From NCBI RefSeq assembly GCF_001864895.1, contig NZ_MJGO01000040.1:21167-85166 (forward strand): a stretch of DNA of 64,000 nt, written 5' to 3'. Source of the stretch: Curtobacterium sp. MCBA15_009. GTDB taxonomy: Bacteria > Actinomycetota > Actinomycetes > Actinomycetales > Microbacteriaceae. Made by a program: the position numbers and the translations under genes. Under the pieces are notes generated by a model that was not told the origin of the DNA, made no database searches, and worked only from the letters and a program-made list of their open reading frames with translations. Below are positions 26,297 through 36,000 of the stretch, piece after piece. How positions within the stretch are numbered: the stretch's first letter is position 1; each line of letters opens with the position of its first letter.

Positions 26297-29115
26297 GGAC
26301 GGTCCCTCTTCCCTGGTCGGTTCGCTGTCGGTCGTGCGCGGTGGCGGCCGCGCGTCGGGTCGTCCCGGTCTGCGGCCCGTCGTCGCGGCGCGGGGCCGGA
26401 CGCCCCCGGTGCGCGACCGTGCCGCGCGGAGCGAACGGGTCGCCGCCCGCCACCGCGGACGGTCCCGGCGGCGACCTCGACCCCGAGGACCGCGAACAGC
26501 GCCCCGACGACGACGGCGACGGTCCCGGCGAGCAGCAGCGGGTCGACGGCGACCGGCGGTCGCACGGGGCTACCGGTGAAGGACCGGAGGTCCGCCGCGG
26601 GCAGCGTCACCGCCACGACCAGGGCTGCGGCGACCAGCGCGGTGGCGAACGCGGCGACGAGCGTCGGCGCGGCCTCGGTGGCGACCACCCGCCGGTCCTC
26701 GCGGCTCCCGAGTCCGAGGACCCGGAGCAGCCGACCGCGCTCGCGCCGTCGGGGACCGGCCAGGACGCCGGCGAGCGCGAGCGCCCCGGCCCCGACGAGG
26801 GCGCCGAGGCCGGCGGCGACGAGTGCGATCGCCCGGACGCCCGGCACACGGGGATCCATGGTGAGCTGCCGGGCGACGCTCGCCGTCGTCCGCACGGCGA
26901 CCCCGTCGTCGAGCCCGGCGCGCTCGAGTGCCGCCGCGACCCGGTCGGCCTCGGCACCGGGCCGGAGCCGGGCGAGGACACGGTCCACGCTGCCGGTCGA
27001 GGTGATCGCGTCGGCGTACCGGTCGTCGACGAAGGCCCACCGCTTGGTCAGGGTGAACGCGGACGTGTCCGGCACCGTCCCGACGACCCGCACGGTCGTC
27101 CCCCCGACCTCGGAGACCCGGGGGAGTTCGGCGGCCAGCGTCTCCGACACCAGGATCGGCACGCCGCGGGCGTCCGACCCGCGCAGCGCCCGCGGCACGG
27201 GGACGGCGCCGGGCACCCCGCGCTGGACCGTCGCCAGGTGTGCGGAGTCCGCGACGACGAGGGACGCCGTGACGCGGCCGGACGGCGTCGTCAGGTCGAT
27301 CGAGCCCGAGGTCGAGAGTCCCACGGCCGGCCCGACGCCGGGGACGCTGGACAACGCGGTGACGCGCTCGGCGTCCAGCGCCGTCGACTCGACGGAGACG
27401 TCCGCGCCGACGGAGCGCCGCGCGGCCTGGTCGAGGCCGTCCTCCAGCGTGCTGCCGACGACGCTGCCGAACAGGGCGACCGCGAACCCGGCGACCGCGA
27501 CGGCGAGCGCGACCGTCCTCGTGCCGTGGGTCCGCGCGGCGGTGACGGCGCCGAGGAAGCCGGGCAGCGTGGCCCGCGCGCGCCGGCGCCGGACGACCGC
27601 ACCGAGGACCGCCGGCAGGACCCGGACCGCGACGACGGTGACGGTGGCGGCCAGCAGCACGGGCAGGACCGCCGCGAGCGGGTCGACCCCGCCACCCGGG
27701 GTGGCCGTGGCGATCCCGGACCGGAGCGTGACGACGAGGTCGACGACGGTGAGCACGACGACCGTGCCCTCGAGGAGCCCGCGGAGGCGCAGGGCCCCGA
27801 CGCGTCGGTCCCGGCCGGGCACGACCAGCGCGGCGAGCGCGCAGGGCAGCAGGGCGCAGACGGCTGCGGTCGCCGCCGCGGTGGTCGCAGCGGCCGCCGT
27901 GTCCTGGGGGAGCACGTGGGTCAGGGTCGCGACCGCCCAGGCCGTCGCCGCCCCGAGCGCCGCGGCGGGCACGGCGGCCGCCCCGACGAGCCCGGCGGCC
28001 AGCGTCGAGCGGAGGCGTCGGTCCGCGCCGCGCGCCGCGAGCAGTCGCCACCGCTCGCGGTCGCGGTCGACGGTGATCCGGGCGAGCAGGACCAGCACCC
28101 CGACCACGGCGACGAGCGGACCGGACCCGAGTGCCGCGGCCAGCGTCCCGACGCTCGCCTCCCGCGCGGCGGAGGCGTCGAGGAGGTCGGGCAGCCCCGT
28201 GGTGATCCGCGCCGCGGTGGTCACCGTCGACGACAGGGGGGTGGTGCCGGCGAGGACCTGCCGCACCTGGGCGGCGATCTCCGTGCGGTCGCCGGCGGAG
28301 ACCGCGTCCGTCCGCAGCGGGAACCAGCCGCGACCGGTCGTCACGCGCGTCCGGGCGACGGCGGCGAACGAGTCGGTGGCGGTGTAGGCGACACCGGACG
28401 CGGCCGTGCCCCCCGGACCGAACGGCACGGCAGCGGGGCGCAGGGTCGCCGGTGTCTGCTCCCAGGCGTCGGCCCCGGGGTCGTCCGCCGCGTAGAGGCC
28501 GACGAGCACGAGCTCGACGGCGACGCCGGTGTCCGTGACGGTGCGGGACGTGCCCACCCGCCACCCGATCGCCTCGGCGACCGCCGGTGACACGACGACC
28601 TCGATGCGACGTTCGCTGTCGGCGGCGCGCGGCGCCCGTCCGGAGGTGACGTGTGTCCGACCCGCGAACCCGGGGTCGGCGGTCAGCGACACGAACGCCG
28701 GTGGGGCGGACGGCTCCGGGTCGAGCTGCAACGGGTCCGTCTGGGCGTAGTACTCGCCGGGCCCCGTCACGGACCGCAGCAGGGCGGGCATGCCGGCGCG
28801 GGCGTCGGCGAGCGAGTCGCCGACACCGGTGAGCGCCCCCTGGGGGTCGGGACCGTACGGTTCGGTTGCCGTGTAGCGGACCTGCAGGTCCCGCTCGGCA
28901 GCCGTGGCCCGTCCGAGGTCGTGCTGGGTGCCCGCTGTCCCGAGCGCCGCGAGCACGGGCACGACGAGCACGCCGAGCAGGGTCGCCGCGAACGTCACCG
29001 CGGCGACGGCGGCGAGCGGTCCCCGGTGCGCCCGGCCCACCCGACCGACGGCGGCTCGTCGGCTCGCCGGTCGTGCCCGCGCCGTCCGCCGGGGCCGGAC
29101 GTCGTCCCGGCTCAC
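26293..29115 (-). CDS. FtsX-type ABC exporter permease, 940 residues
   Basis: Large permease: basic N-terminal tail, TM1 about 38-60, a long extracytoplasmic domain to about 330, then groups of TM helices near 335-360, 385-460 and 480-510, a second extracellular domain (520-770) and final TMs near 775-890, ending in an Arg-rich tail. Motifs such as VLLARITVDRDRERWRLLAARGAD and GRLLRVLGLGSREDRR match the FtsX cytoplasmic coupling helices. GTG 29115 is chosen because it overlaps the upstream stop and begins a basic N-terminus; the frame remains open further but is antisense-like. Substrate unknown. Confidence 0.83.
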   Translation of the reverse strand: MSRDDVRPRRTARARPASRRAAVGRVGRAHRGPLAAVAAVTFAATLLGVLVVPVLAALGTAGTQHDLGRATAAERDLQVRYTATEPYGPDPQGALTGVGDSLADARAGMPALLRSVTGPGEYYAQTDPLQLDPEPSAPPAFVSLTADPGFAGRTHVTSGRAPRAADSERRIEVVVSPAVAEAIGWRVGTSRTVTDTGVAVELVLVGLYAADDPGADAWEQTPATLRPAAVPFGPGGTAASGVAYTATDSFAAVARTRVTTGRGWFPLRTDAVSAGDRTEIAAQVRQVLAGTTPLSSTVTTAARITTGLPDLLDASAAREASVGTLAAALGSGPLVAVVGVLVLLARITVDRDRERWRLLAARGADRRLRSTLAAGLVGAAAVPAAALGAATAWAVATLTHVLPQDTAAAATTAAATAAVCALLPCALAALVVPGRDRRVGALRLRGLLEGTVVVLTVVDLVVTLRSGIATATPGGGVDPLAAVLPVLLAATVTVVAVRVLPAVLGAVVRRRRARATLPGFLGAVTAARTHGTRTVALAVAVAGFAVALFGSVVGSTLEDGLDQAARRSVGADVSVESTALDAERVTALSSVPGVGPAVGLSTSGSIDLTTPSGRVTASLVVADSAHLATVQRGVPGAVPVPRALRGSDARGVPILVSETLAAELPRVSEVGGTTVRVVGTVPDTSAFTLTKRWAFVDDRYADAITSTGSVDRVLARLRPGAEADRVAAALERAGLDDGVAVRTTASVARQLTMDPRVPGVRAIALVAAGLGALVGAGALALAGVLAGPRRRERGRLLRVLGLGSREDRRVVATEAAPTLVAAFATALVAAALVVAVTLPAADLRSFTGSPVRPPVAVDPLLLAGTVAVVVGALFAVLGVEVAAGTVRGGGRRPVRSARHGRAPGASGPAPRRRAADRDDPTRGRHRARPTANRPGKRDRP

Positions 29116-31523
29116 GGGCGGCCCTCCGCCCGGCGTCCGCGCACGAGCACCGAGGCGGCGACCGCGAGGACCGCGAGCACGAGCAGCGCCGGGGTCGTCC
29201 ACGTCGTCGCCGACGCGACCACGGGCGCGGTGTCGACCAGGCCGTCGGCGGTCGGGACCGCCGCGAGCGCGAAGGGCGTGACGGTGAGGGCGACGGCGAC
29301 GAGGCCGGCGAGTGTGCCCCCGACGACCCCGAGTCCGGTGGTGACGGCGAGCGCGGTGGCCCGGGCGAGGGCGGAGGCGTTCGCCGGCACTCCGGCGGCG
29401 CGGAGCGCGGACCGGGACCGGTCGGGCCCGGCGACGGACATCGAGGTGACGAGCACGAGGAGGAGCCCGCCGAGCAGGGCCACCGCCGCGAGCCCGAGGA
29501 CGGCGGTGCCGACGACGGGGGCGGCGCGCACGGCGGACGGCGTGGTCACCGTGGAGTCGCCGGGCAGCTGTCCGCGCAGGTCCCGCGCGACCGCCGCCGG
29601 GTCCGACGTGTCGATCCACCGCTCGTCGGCCCGGGGGACGGGCGAGCCGGCGTCGACCGCGCCGCCGTCGATCGAGTTCGCGACCACGGCGCCGAGGTCG
29701 AGCGCGAGTGCGGACCGGCTCGCTGCGCCGGGCACCGACGGCACCACGGCGACGACGGTCGTGCGGAGCGTGCTGCTCGTCGCGGCGGGGGTGACGTCGA
29801 GGTCGGCACCGGTCCGGACGTCCAGTTCGTCGGCGAGGGTCCGGGTGAGGACGACGGGCAGGCGCTCCTGGTCGGGAGCCGGCCCGAGCACGACCCGGAT
29901 CGGCGGTGCGAGGTCCTGCACGGTGACGCGGCCGGACCCGCCGTCGCCGCCGCCGACCGCGGCCGTGACCGCGACCTCGAGGCGCGGGGCCGGCTCGGTG
30001 TCGGTCCCCGTGACGATCTCGGTGTCGGTCGGCCGCGAGGAGAACGACAGCGTGGGTTCGACGGCGAGCAGGCGCCAGGCCGACCCGCCCTCCGGCAGCC
30101 GCCCGCTCAGTTCCCCGGACGAACCGACGGGGACGGCGTCGTCGCCCGACGGCGCGGACAGCGGGACGAGCGCCGGTGTGCCCTCGCCGTCGACCACCCA
30201 CGCGTCGAACCGCACCGAGCCGACGGCATCGGGCCGGGTGGTGCCGGCGAACGTCGCCGGCGCCGTCCGCACACGGACCGAGACGGAGTCGCCCGTCACG
30301 GGGACACCGGACGGCGTGGTCGACCGTGCCCGCTCGAGCGCCGCACCGGCGGCCCCCGGCAGGACGGCGGCGGCGCGCGCTCCGGGGACGGCGACGACCT
30401 GCGCGTCACCCGCACCGAGGTCCGCCGTGTCCGTCCACACCGGCGTCACCGCGGTGGAGCGGACCCCGGGCACCCGGAGGTCCGGCAGCACGCTCCGTCC
30501 GCCCACCTGCGCGTCCCCGTCGACGCGCACCCGGACGTCCGTGCCGACGACCGCCCGGACGGTGGCCCCGTCCACGGCCGCCACCGTCGCGGCGAAGCCG
30601 GCGACGAACACGCCCGTGCCGGCGACCACCGCTGCGGTGAGCACGACCGGCGCCGTCGCGCTCCAGGAGCGCGCGGTCCGGCGGGCCGTGACGGCCGGCA
30701 GGAGTCCCCGGGTCGTGCGGACGGCGCGGGCGACCGCACGGGCGGCGACGGCGCCGACGAGCACGACCACGGCCGCACCGGCGAGCACCCAGACGACCGG
30801 GGCCACCACGGCGACGGGGTCGACCGCGACCGCGGTCCCGTCGACCGTGATCGGCGGCCCGCCTGCCAGCAGGCGCCACGTCGAGAAGGCGGCCGCGGCC
30901 ACCAGGACGGCGGCCGTGACGACCTGACCGGCGACCCCGGACCGGCGGTCCCGCGCGCGTGCGGCGAGCACGGCGGACACGAGCGCGTTCCCGAGGACCG
31001 CCACGGCGACGACGGCGACCGCGGTGAGCACGACGACGTCGGGCTGCGCGGAACGGGCCGGGTCGGCGGCGGCACCCCGCACCCGCCCGACCAGGACGAC
31101 GGCGAGCACGGTGCCGACGGCGACCCCGGCGGCGGACCCGACGACGCCGACGAGCGCGCCCTCGGCCGCACCCCACCGGCCGAGCTGGGCACGGGTGGCG
31201 CCGCGGGCGGTGTACAGCAGGTCCTCCGCGCCGCGGTGCTCGCCCACGCGGCGCGCGACGACGACGAGGGCCACCGCGGTGAGCACCACGACGACCGCCA
31301 CGGCCAGGCCGTCGAGTGCGGTCGCGACGGTCACCGCGGCACGGGCGGCGACGGGATCGGTCACCGCGGCCGCCCGCGACGCCGCTGCGGCGGGCCCCAG
31401 CACGACGAGCAGCACGACCGCCGCGGACGCGGCCGCGGTGACGGCTGCGCCCAGGGCGAGCAGGCCGGCGCGCTCCCGAGCGCGTCCCCACCAGGGATGC
31501 CGTGCGGCGGTACGAGGTCCCAC
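29112..31523 (-). CDS. FtsX-type ABC exporter permease, 803 residues
   Basis: Membrane protein with TMs near 20-45, 70-92, 120-145, 165-190, 205-220, 235-265 and 285-310, a large extracytoplasmic domain (320-660) and C-terminal TMs near 670-695, 720-745 and 770-795. GARGATRAQLGRWGAAEGALVG and SRSALRAAGVPANASALARATAL look like coupling segments. It is first in a four-gene operon. GTG 31523 is seven bases after TAGGTT (minus strand). Two unequal permeases plus two ATPases suggest a heteromeric exporter of peptides, lipids or drugs. Confidence 0.82.
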   Translation of the reverse strand: MGPRTAARHPWWGRARERAGLLALGAAVTAAASAAVVLLVVLGPAAAASRAAAVTDPVAARAAVTVATALDGLAVAVVVVLTAVALVVVARRVGEHRGAEDLLYTARGATRAQLGRWGAAEGALVGVVGSAAGVAVGTVLAVVLVGRVRGAAADPARSAQPDVVVLTAVAVVAVAVLGNALVSAVLAARARDRRSGVAGQVVTAAVLVAAAAFSTWRLLAGGPPITVDGTAVAVDPVAVVAPVVWVLAGAAVVVLVGAVAARAVARAVRTTRGLLPAVTARRTARSWSATAPVVLTAAVVAGTGVFVAGFAATVAAVDGATVRAVVGTDVRVRVDGDAQVGGRSVLPDLRVPGVRSTAVTPVWTDTADLGAGDAQVVAVPGARAAAVLPGAAGAALERARSTTPSGVPVTGDSVSVRVRTAPATFAGTTRPDAVGSVRFDAWVVDGEGTPALVPLSAPSGDDAVPVGSSGELSGRLPEGGSAWRLLAVEPTLSFSSRPTDTEIVTGTDTEPAPRLEVAVTAAVGGGDGGSGRVTVQDLAPPIRVVLGPAPDQERLPVVLTRTLADELDVRTGADLDVTPAATSSTLRTTVVAVVPSVPGAASRSALALDLGAVVANSIDGGAVDAGSPVPRADERWIDTSDPAAVARDLRGQLPGDSTVTTPSAVRAAPVVGTAVLGLAAVALLGGLLLVLVTSMSVAGPDRSRSALRAAGVPANASALARATALAVTTGLGVVGGTLAGLVAVALTVTPFALAAVPTADGLVDTAPVVASATTWTTPALLVLAVLAVAASVLVRGRRAEGRP

Positions 31524-31533
31524 GGGGTCGAAC

Positions 31534-32007
31534 CTAGGGCAAGGCCGACACCGATCCCGGCGACGTGCCGTCCGCGTCGTCGACGGCGTGCGCGAAGACG
31601 ACCCCGCCCACGGTGACGATCGCGATGGTGAGCACGAAGCCGATCGCCGCGATCCACCACGACGTGCGGCGGCGCACCCAGGCGGCGACCGCGAGCACGA
31701 CGGTCGCGACGCCGACGACGAAGGAGCCGCCCACGGCGATGCCCGCGCCGGTGAAGTACCCGCCCGGCGTGCACCCCGCCGCAGCGCCGCACGAGGCCGT
31801 CGCCGACGCGACCGCGACGATGGCGACCACCGCGGCGACCGCCGTCAGGACGGCACCAGCGGCGAGCAGCAGCACCGTCGAGATGCGGTCGGCGAGCTTG
31901 CCGGCGGGGAACAGCGTGCTGCCACCGCGCTCCCACGCGGCGCGCTCGGCGTCCGTGGGGCCCGGGGTGGGACCCGGGGGCGGGCCGGGGACGTTCGACC
32001 AGGTCAT
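31534..32007 (-). CDS. small membrane protein, 157 residues
   Basis: Pro-rich N-terminus, conserved-looking GGSTLFPAGKLADR, then four hydrophobic helices (about 42-68, 82-108, 112-130 and 133-150). A Cys pair (ATASCGAAAGCTPGGYF) sits in the first outside loop and may form a disulfide. Family not recognised. The stop is ten bases before the exporter operon start, so it may be read through, though the exporter has its own -10. Confidence 0.7.
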   Translation of the reverse strand: MTWSNVPGPPPGPTPGPTDAERAAWERGGSTLFPAGKLADRISTVLLLAAGAVLTAVAAVVAIVAVASATASCGAAAGCTPGGYFTGAGIAVGGSFVVGVATVVLAVAAWVRRRTSWWIAAIGFVLTIAIVTVGGVVFAHAVDDADGTSPGSVSALP

Positions 32008-32017
32008 GGGAGCAGTC

Positions 32018-32890
32018 CTACCGCGCCTCGACGCCGAACGCCCGGGCGAGGCGCTGGATCTTCTGCGCACGGCCCAGGCGCGGCAGGTCGGAACCGTCGC
32101 GGACGACCTTGCCGCGGGCCTCGAAGTCGTCGAGGAAGTCCTGCGCCCAGGCGACGTCGGTGGGCGTGGGGGAGATGACCTCGTTGATGACGGGGAGCTG
32201 CTCCGTGTCCAGGCACAGCTTGCCGGTGAGGCCGAGGGAGACGGCGACCTGCGACTGCTCGCGCAGGATCGGGTGCGACGACCCGACGGTCGGCCCGTCG
32301 ATCGGACCGGGCAGGTCGCCGACGCGCGAGGCGACGACGAGCCGCGACCGCGGGTAGGCCATGGCGAGCGTGTCCGCGCTCGTCCCGGTGTCGCGGCGGT
32401 AGTCGCCGGAGCCGAAGGCCAACCGGAACGCGCCCTGGGCACGGGCGATGGACACCGACTCCTCGATGCCGAGCGCCGACTCGACGAGCGCGATGACCGG
32501 GGTGTGCCCGCCGAGGCGGTGCCAGGTGTCGGTGACCTGGGCGGGCGACTCGGTCTTCGCGAGCATGACGCCCTGCAGGCCGGGCAGTCCGCGGAGCTCC
32601 TCGACGTCGTCCTCCCAGAAGTCGGTGGTGACGTCGTTGATGCGGACCCAGGCCTCGCCACCACCCGCCAGCCAGGCGGCCACCCCCTGCCGCGCGGACG
32701 GCTTGGCTGCGGGGTCGACGGCGTCCTCGATGTCCAGGATGATCTGGTCGGCACGGGACCGCTGCGACTTCTCGAAGCGGTCGGTCGCCGTGCCCGAGAC
32801 GAGCAGCCACGAGCGGGAGATCTCGGCGGGGACGGATCGACGCCGGTCTGGCGTGGGGGCGGGCGGGGCGGAGCGGTCGTCGATGGCCAT
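32018..32890 (-). CDS. HpcH/HpaI-family CoA-ester lyase (CitE-like)
   Basis: TIM-barrel lyase of 290 residues like citrate lyase beta subunit or malyl/citramalyl-CoA lyase. SWLLVSGTATDRFEKSQRS at the start, DIEDAVDPAAK (metal/acid), VMLAKTESPAQV, IALVESALGIEE and FGSGDYRRDTG hold the family's Arg/Glu/Asp positions. No CitF/CitD genes nearby, so it is a stand-alone lyase, probably for a malyl-CoA-type ester. ATG 32890; TACCAA lies six bases upstream on the minus strand. Confidence 0.88.
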   Translation of the reverse strand: MAIDDRSAPPAPTPDRRRSVPAEISRSWLLVSGTATDRFEKSQRSRADQIILDIEDAVDPAAKPSARQGVAAWLAGGGEAWVRINDVTTDFWEDDVEELRGLPGLQGVMLAKTESPAQVTDTWHRLGGHTPVIALVESALGIEESVSIARAQGAFRLAFGSGDYRRDTGTSADTLAMAYPRSRLVVASRVGDLPGPIDGPTVGSSHPILREQSQVAVSLGLTGKLCLDTEQLPVINEVISPTPTDVAWAQDFLDDFEARGKVVRDGSDLPRLGRAQKIQRLARAFGVEAR

Positions 32891-33001
32891 GCCCCGTTGG
32901 TACCACACCGTGACCTCGGCCCCGCGTGTCGGACCGCCGAATCCGGAAACCCTCCGGTTCATTGCAGGAGCGCGGCTCCGACTCCGCCTACAGTGTCGGA
33001 T

Positions 33002-36000
33002 GTGTGGCGAGACAGGGTGACCGACGGTGGGGACGACGTGAACGACGACGTCCCCGTCGAGGGCGCCCCCGCGCGCCCCGAGACCGGCAACGACGACCAG
33101 CGCGAGCAGCGCAACGGGGCCGGACGCGACGACCAGCGTGACGGGGCCGGACGCGACGGACAGCGCGAGCAGCGCAACGAGACCGGCGACGACGACCAGC
33201 GCGAGCAGCCCGACCGGGACCGCGCCGACGTGCCGGACCGGACCCTGCGCCCGGAACTGCAGGTGACGAGCCCGCACGCGATCAGCCTGGGCGACCCGCG
33301 CCTCCAGGCCGGCAACGCTGCGGAGCCCACCTGGGACGGCTGGCGCACCCAGCTCACCGGCGTCGGCGGCACCAGCCCGCTCACCCACTTCGGCGACCAC
33401 CCGCGCGCCCGCATCGAACTGTCCACGACGCACCCCGGCGGCCTCGCGCAGTTCATCACCGGCAAGACCACCCTGCTCTCCAGCCTGATCCGCGACGAGG
33501 TCGCCCTGCGCGCCGCGCGCATCGCCGCCGGGCACGTCGAGGCGAAGGGCACCGAGCTCGCGACCGTGCGCGGCATCGACGCCGTGAAGCTCGGCATCGG
33601 CATGGCCGACTGGCAGCACGGCGACGAGCACTTCCGGGGGCCGGTGCTCCTGCGCCCGCTGGCGATCCGTCGGCACGGCCGCGACTTCGAGGTCCGGCTG
33701 CTCGGCGAGCCCGTGCTCAACCCCGGCCTCGCCGACGCGCTGCACGAGCAGTTCGGGGTCATCCTCGACGCGCAGTCCTTCGTGGCGCTCGCGCAGCAGG
33801 ACGGCTCCTTCACGCCGAACCCCGTCATCGACCGCCTGCGCGGGCTGACCGCGCACATCCCCGGCTTCTCGGTGCACGCGCGACTCGTCGTGTCCACCTT
33901 CGCCGAGGTCGCGACCGGCATGGTCGAGGACACCGGCGACCTGTCCCACCCGGTGCTCGACGCCCTCGCCGGCAACCCGAGCGCGAAGTGGCAGGTCGAG
34001 CAGTCGTACCACCCGGTCGAGCAGACGCCGTCCGACGAGCGCAGCCCGGAGACGGACACGCTGCTGCTCGACGCCGACGACGAGCAGGAGAACGTGATCG
34101 CGCAGATCGCGGCCGGCAACTCGATCGTCGTGAAGACCCTGCCCGGCACCGGCAGCACCCAGACGATCGTCAACGCGCTCGGCGGCCTCGTCGCCGCGAA
34201 CAAGCGCGTCCTCGTGGTGAGCCCCCGCCGGGCGACGCTGCGCGGGATCGCCGCACGGTTCGGCGAGGTCCAGCTGCCCGGGGTCGCGGTCACGCCGTCG
34301 ACCCTGCGCCGCGACGTCGTCCGCGCCATCGCCCGCAACGAGAAGGCGGCACGACCGAACCTCCGCGAGGTCGACGACGCCCTGGTCCGGCTCCGCAAGG
34401 TGCTCACCGACTACCGCGGGTCCCTGACCCGCAAGGACGGCGCCTTCGGCGTCTCGGTGCTCGACTGCCTGGTCGAGCTGTCCCGTCTGTCGCTGCTGCC
34501 GGTCCCGCCGTCGACGACGGCACGCCTGTCGAAGACCTCGGTGGCGAGCATGGTCGAGGGGCGCCCGCGCGTCGCCGAGACGATGGTGAGCGCCGCCAAC
34601 CTCGGCGAGTTCCGCTACGGCCCCGACGACTCGCCCTGGTACGGCGCGAAGTTCGGGTCGAGCGACGGCGCCCAGCGCGCGCACCGCATCGCGAAGGACC
34701 TCGACGCCGACGGCCTGCCGACCCTGCTCCGCCGTGCGCACGACCTCGTCGCCACGACGCACATGCGCCAGTTCACGACGATCAACGAGCTCGGCATCTA
34801 CCTGCGCCTGCTCACCGAGATCCGGGACACGCTCGACCGCTTCCTGCCCGTCGTCTTCGACCGGTCGGTGTCCGAGCTCGTCGCCGCCACCGCCCCGCGC
34901 GGCGAGGGCGCCCCGATGTCGAGCACGAACCGCCGTCGGCTCAAGAAGCTCGCCCGCGAGTACGTCCGTCCGGGGGTGCACGTCTCCGACCTGCACGAGG
35001 CCCTGACCCGCGTGCAGCAGCAGCGCGTGCTCTGGCAGCGCTACGTCGCGGCCGGGGTGAACCCCGAGGTCCCGACCGGCATCGCGGACGTGCAGGTGCT
35101 GTTCTCGAACGTCGTCGAGGACCTCGCGCGTCTCGACGAGCCGCTCGGCCGCACCGAGCGCGACCGTCAGCTCGCGAACACGCCCGTCGACCAGCTCGTG
35201 CCGACGATCGCCGAACTCGCCGCCGAGTCCGACGTCCTGCACAACCTGCAGGAGCGCACCGAGCTCATGCAGACCCTGCGCGACCTGCAGCTCGAGCCGC
35301 TCATCAGCGACCTGGCGAACCGCCACGTGCCGGACACCCAGGTGCCCGCCGAGCTCGAGCTCGCCTGGTGGCAGTCCGCCCTCGAGACGATGCTCGAGTC
35401 GGACCGCGCCCTGCTCGGCGCGAACACCGACATGCTCGACCGGGTCGAGGCGGACTTCCGCCTCGTCGACGACGCGCACGCGGCCGGCGTCTCCCAGGGC
35501 CTGGCGTGGCAGCTCGCCGAGAACTGGAAGGTCGGGCTCGTCGACTGGCCGGACGAGGCCGCTGCGCTGAAGACCCAGCTGCGCGAGGGCGCCATCACCT
35601 CGCGCCTGCTGCAGGACTCCGCGCCGCACCTGTCCCGCTCGATCGCGCCCGTCTGGCTCGCGAGCCCGTACGAGGTGCCGCAGATCGCCGACACGATGCC
35701 GTTCGACACCGTGATCCTGGTGGACGCCGGTGCCGTGACGATCGCCGAGACCGTCGGCGCCGTCCGTCGCGCCCGGCAGACCGTCGTGTTCGGCGACCCG
35801 GTCACGCAGACCCCGTCGCCGTTCCGGATCGCCGTCGACCCCGAGCACCGCGCGATGCAGGTCGACGAGGGCACCCTCGACGCCTTCCACGCCGACTCGG
35901 CGCTCGCGAAGCTCTCCACGCTGCTGCCGACGCTCTCGCTCTCGCGCTCCTACCGCGCCGGTGGCGAGGACCTCGCCGAACTCGTCAACCGCCGCTTCTA

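Noticed and set aside
26293..30201. Single 1302-residue permease
   Set aside because: The first 360 residues are Arg/Gly-rich antisense-like filler lying over the other permease gene; GTG 29115 with a GTGA overlap is the real start.
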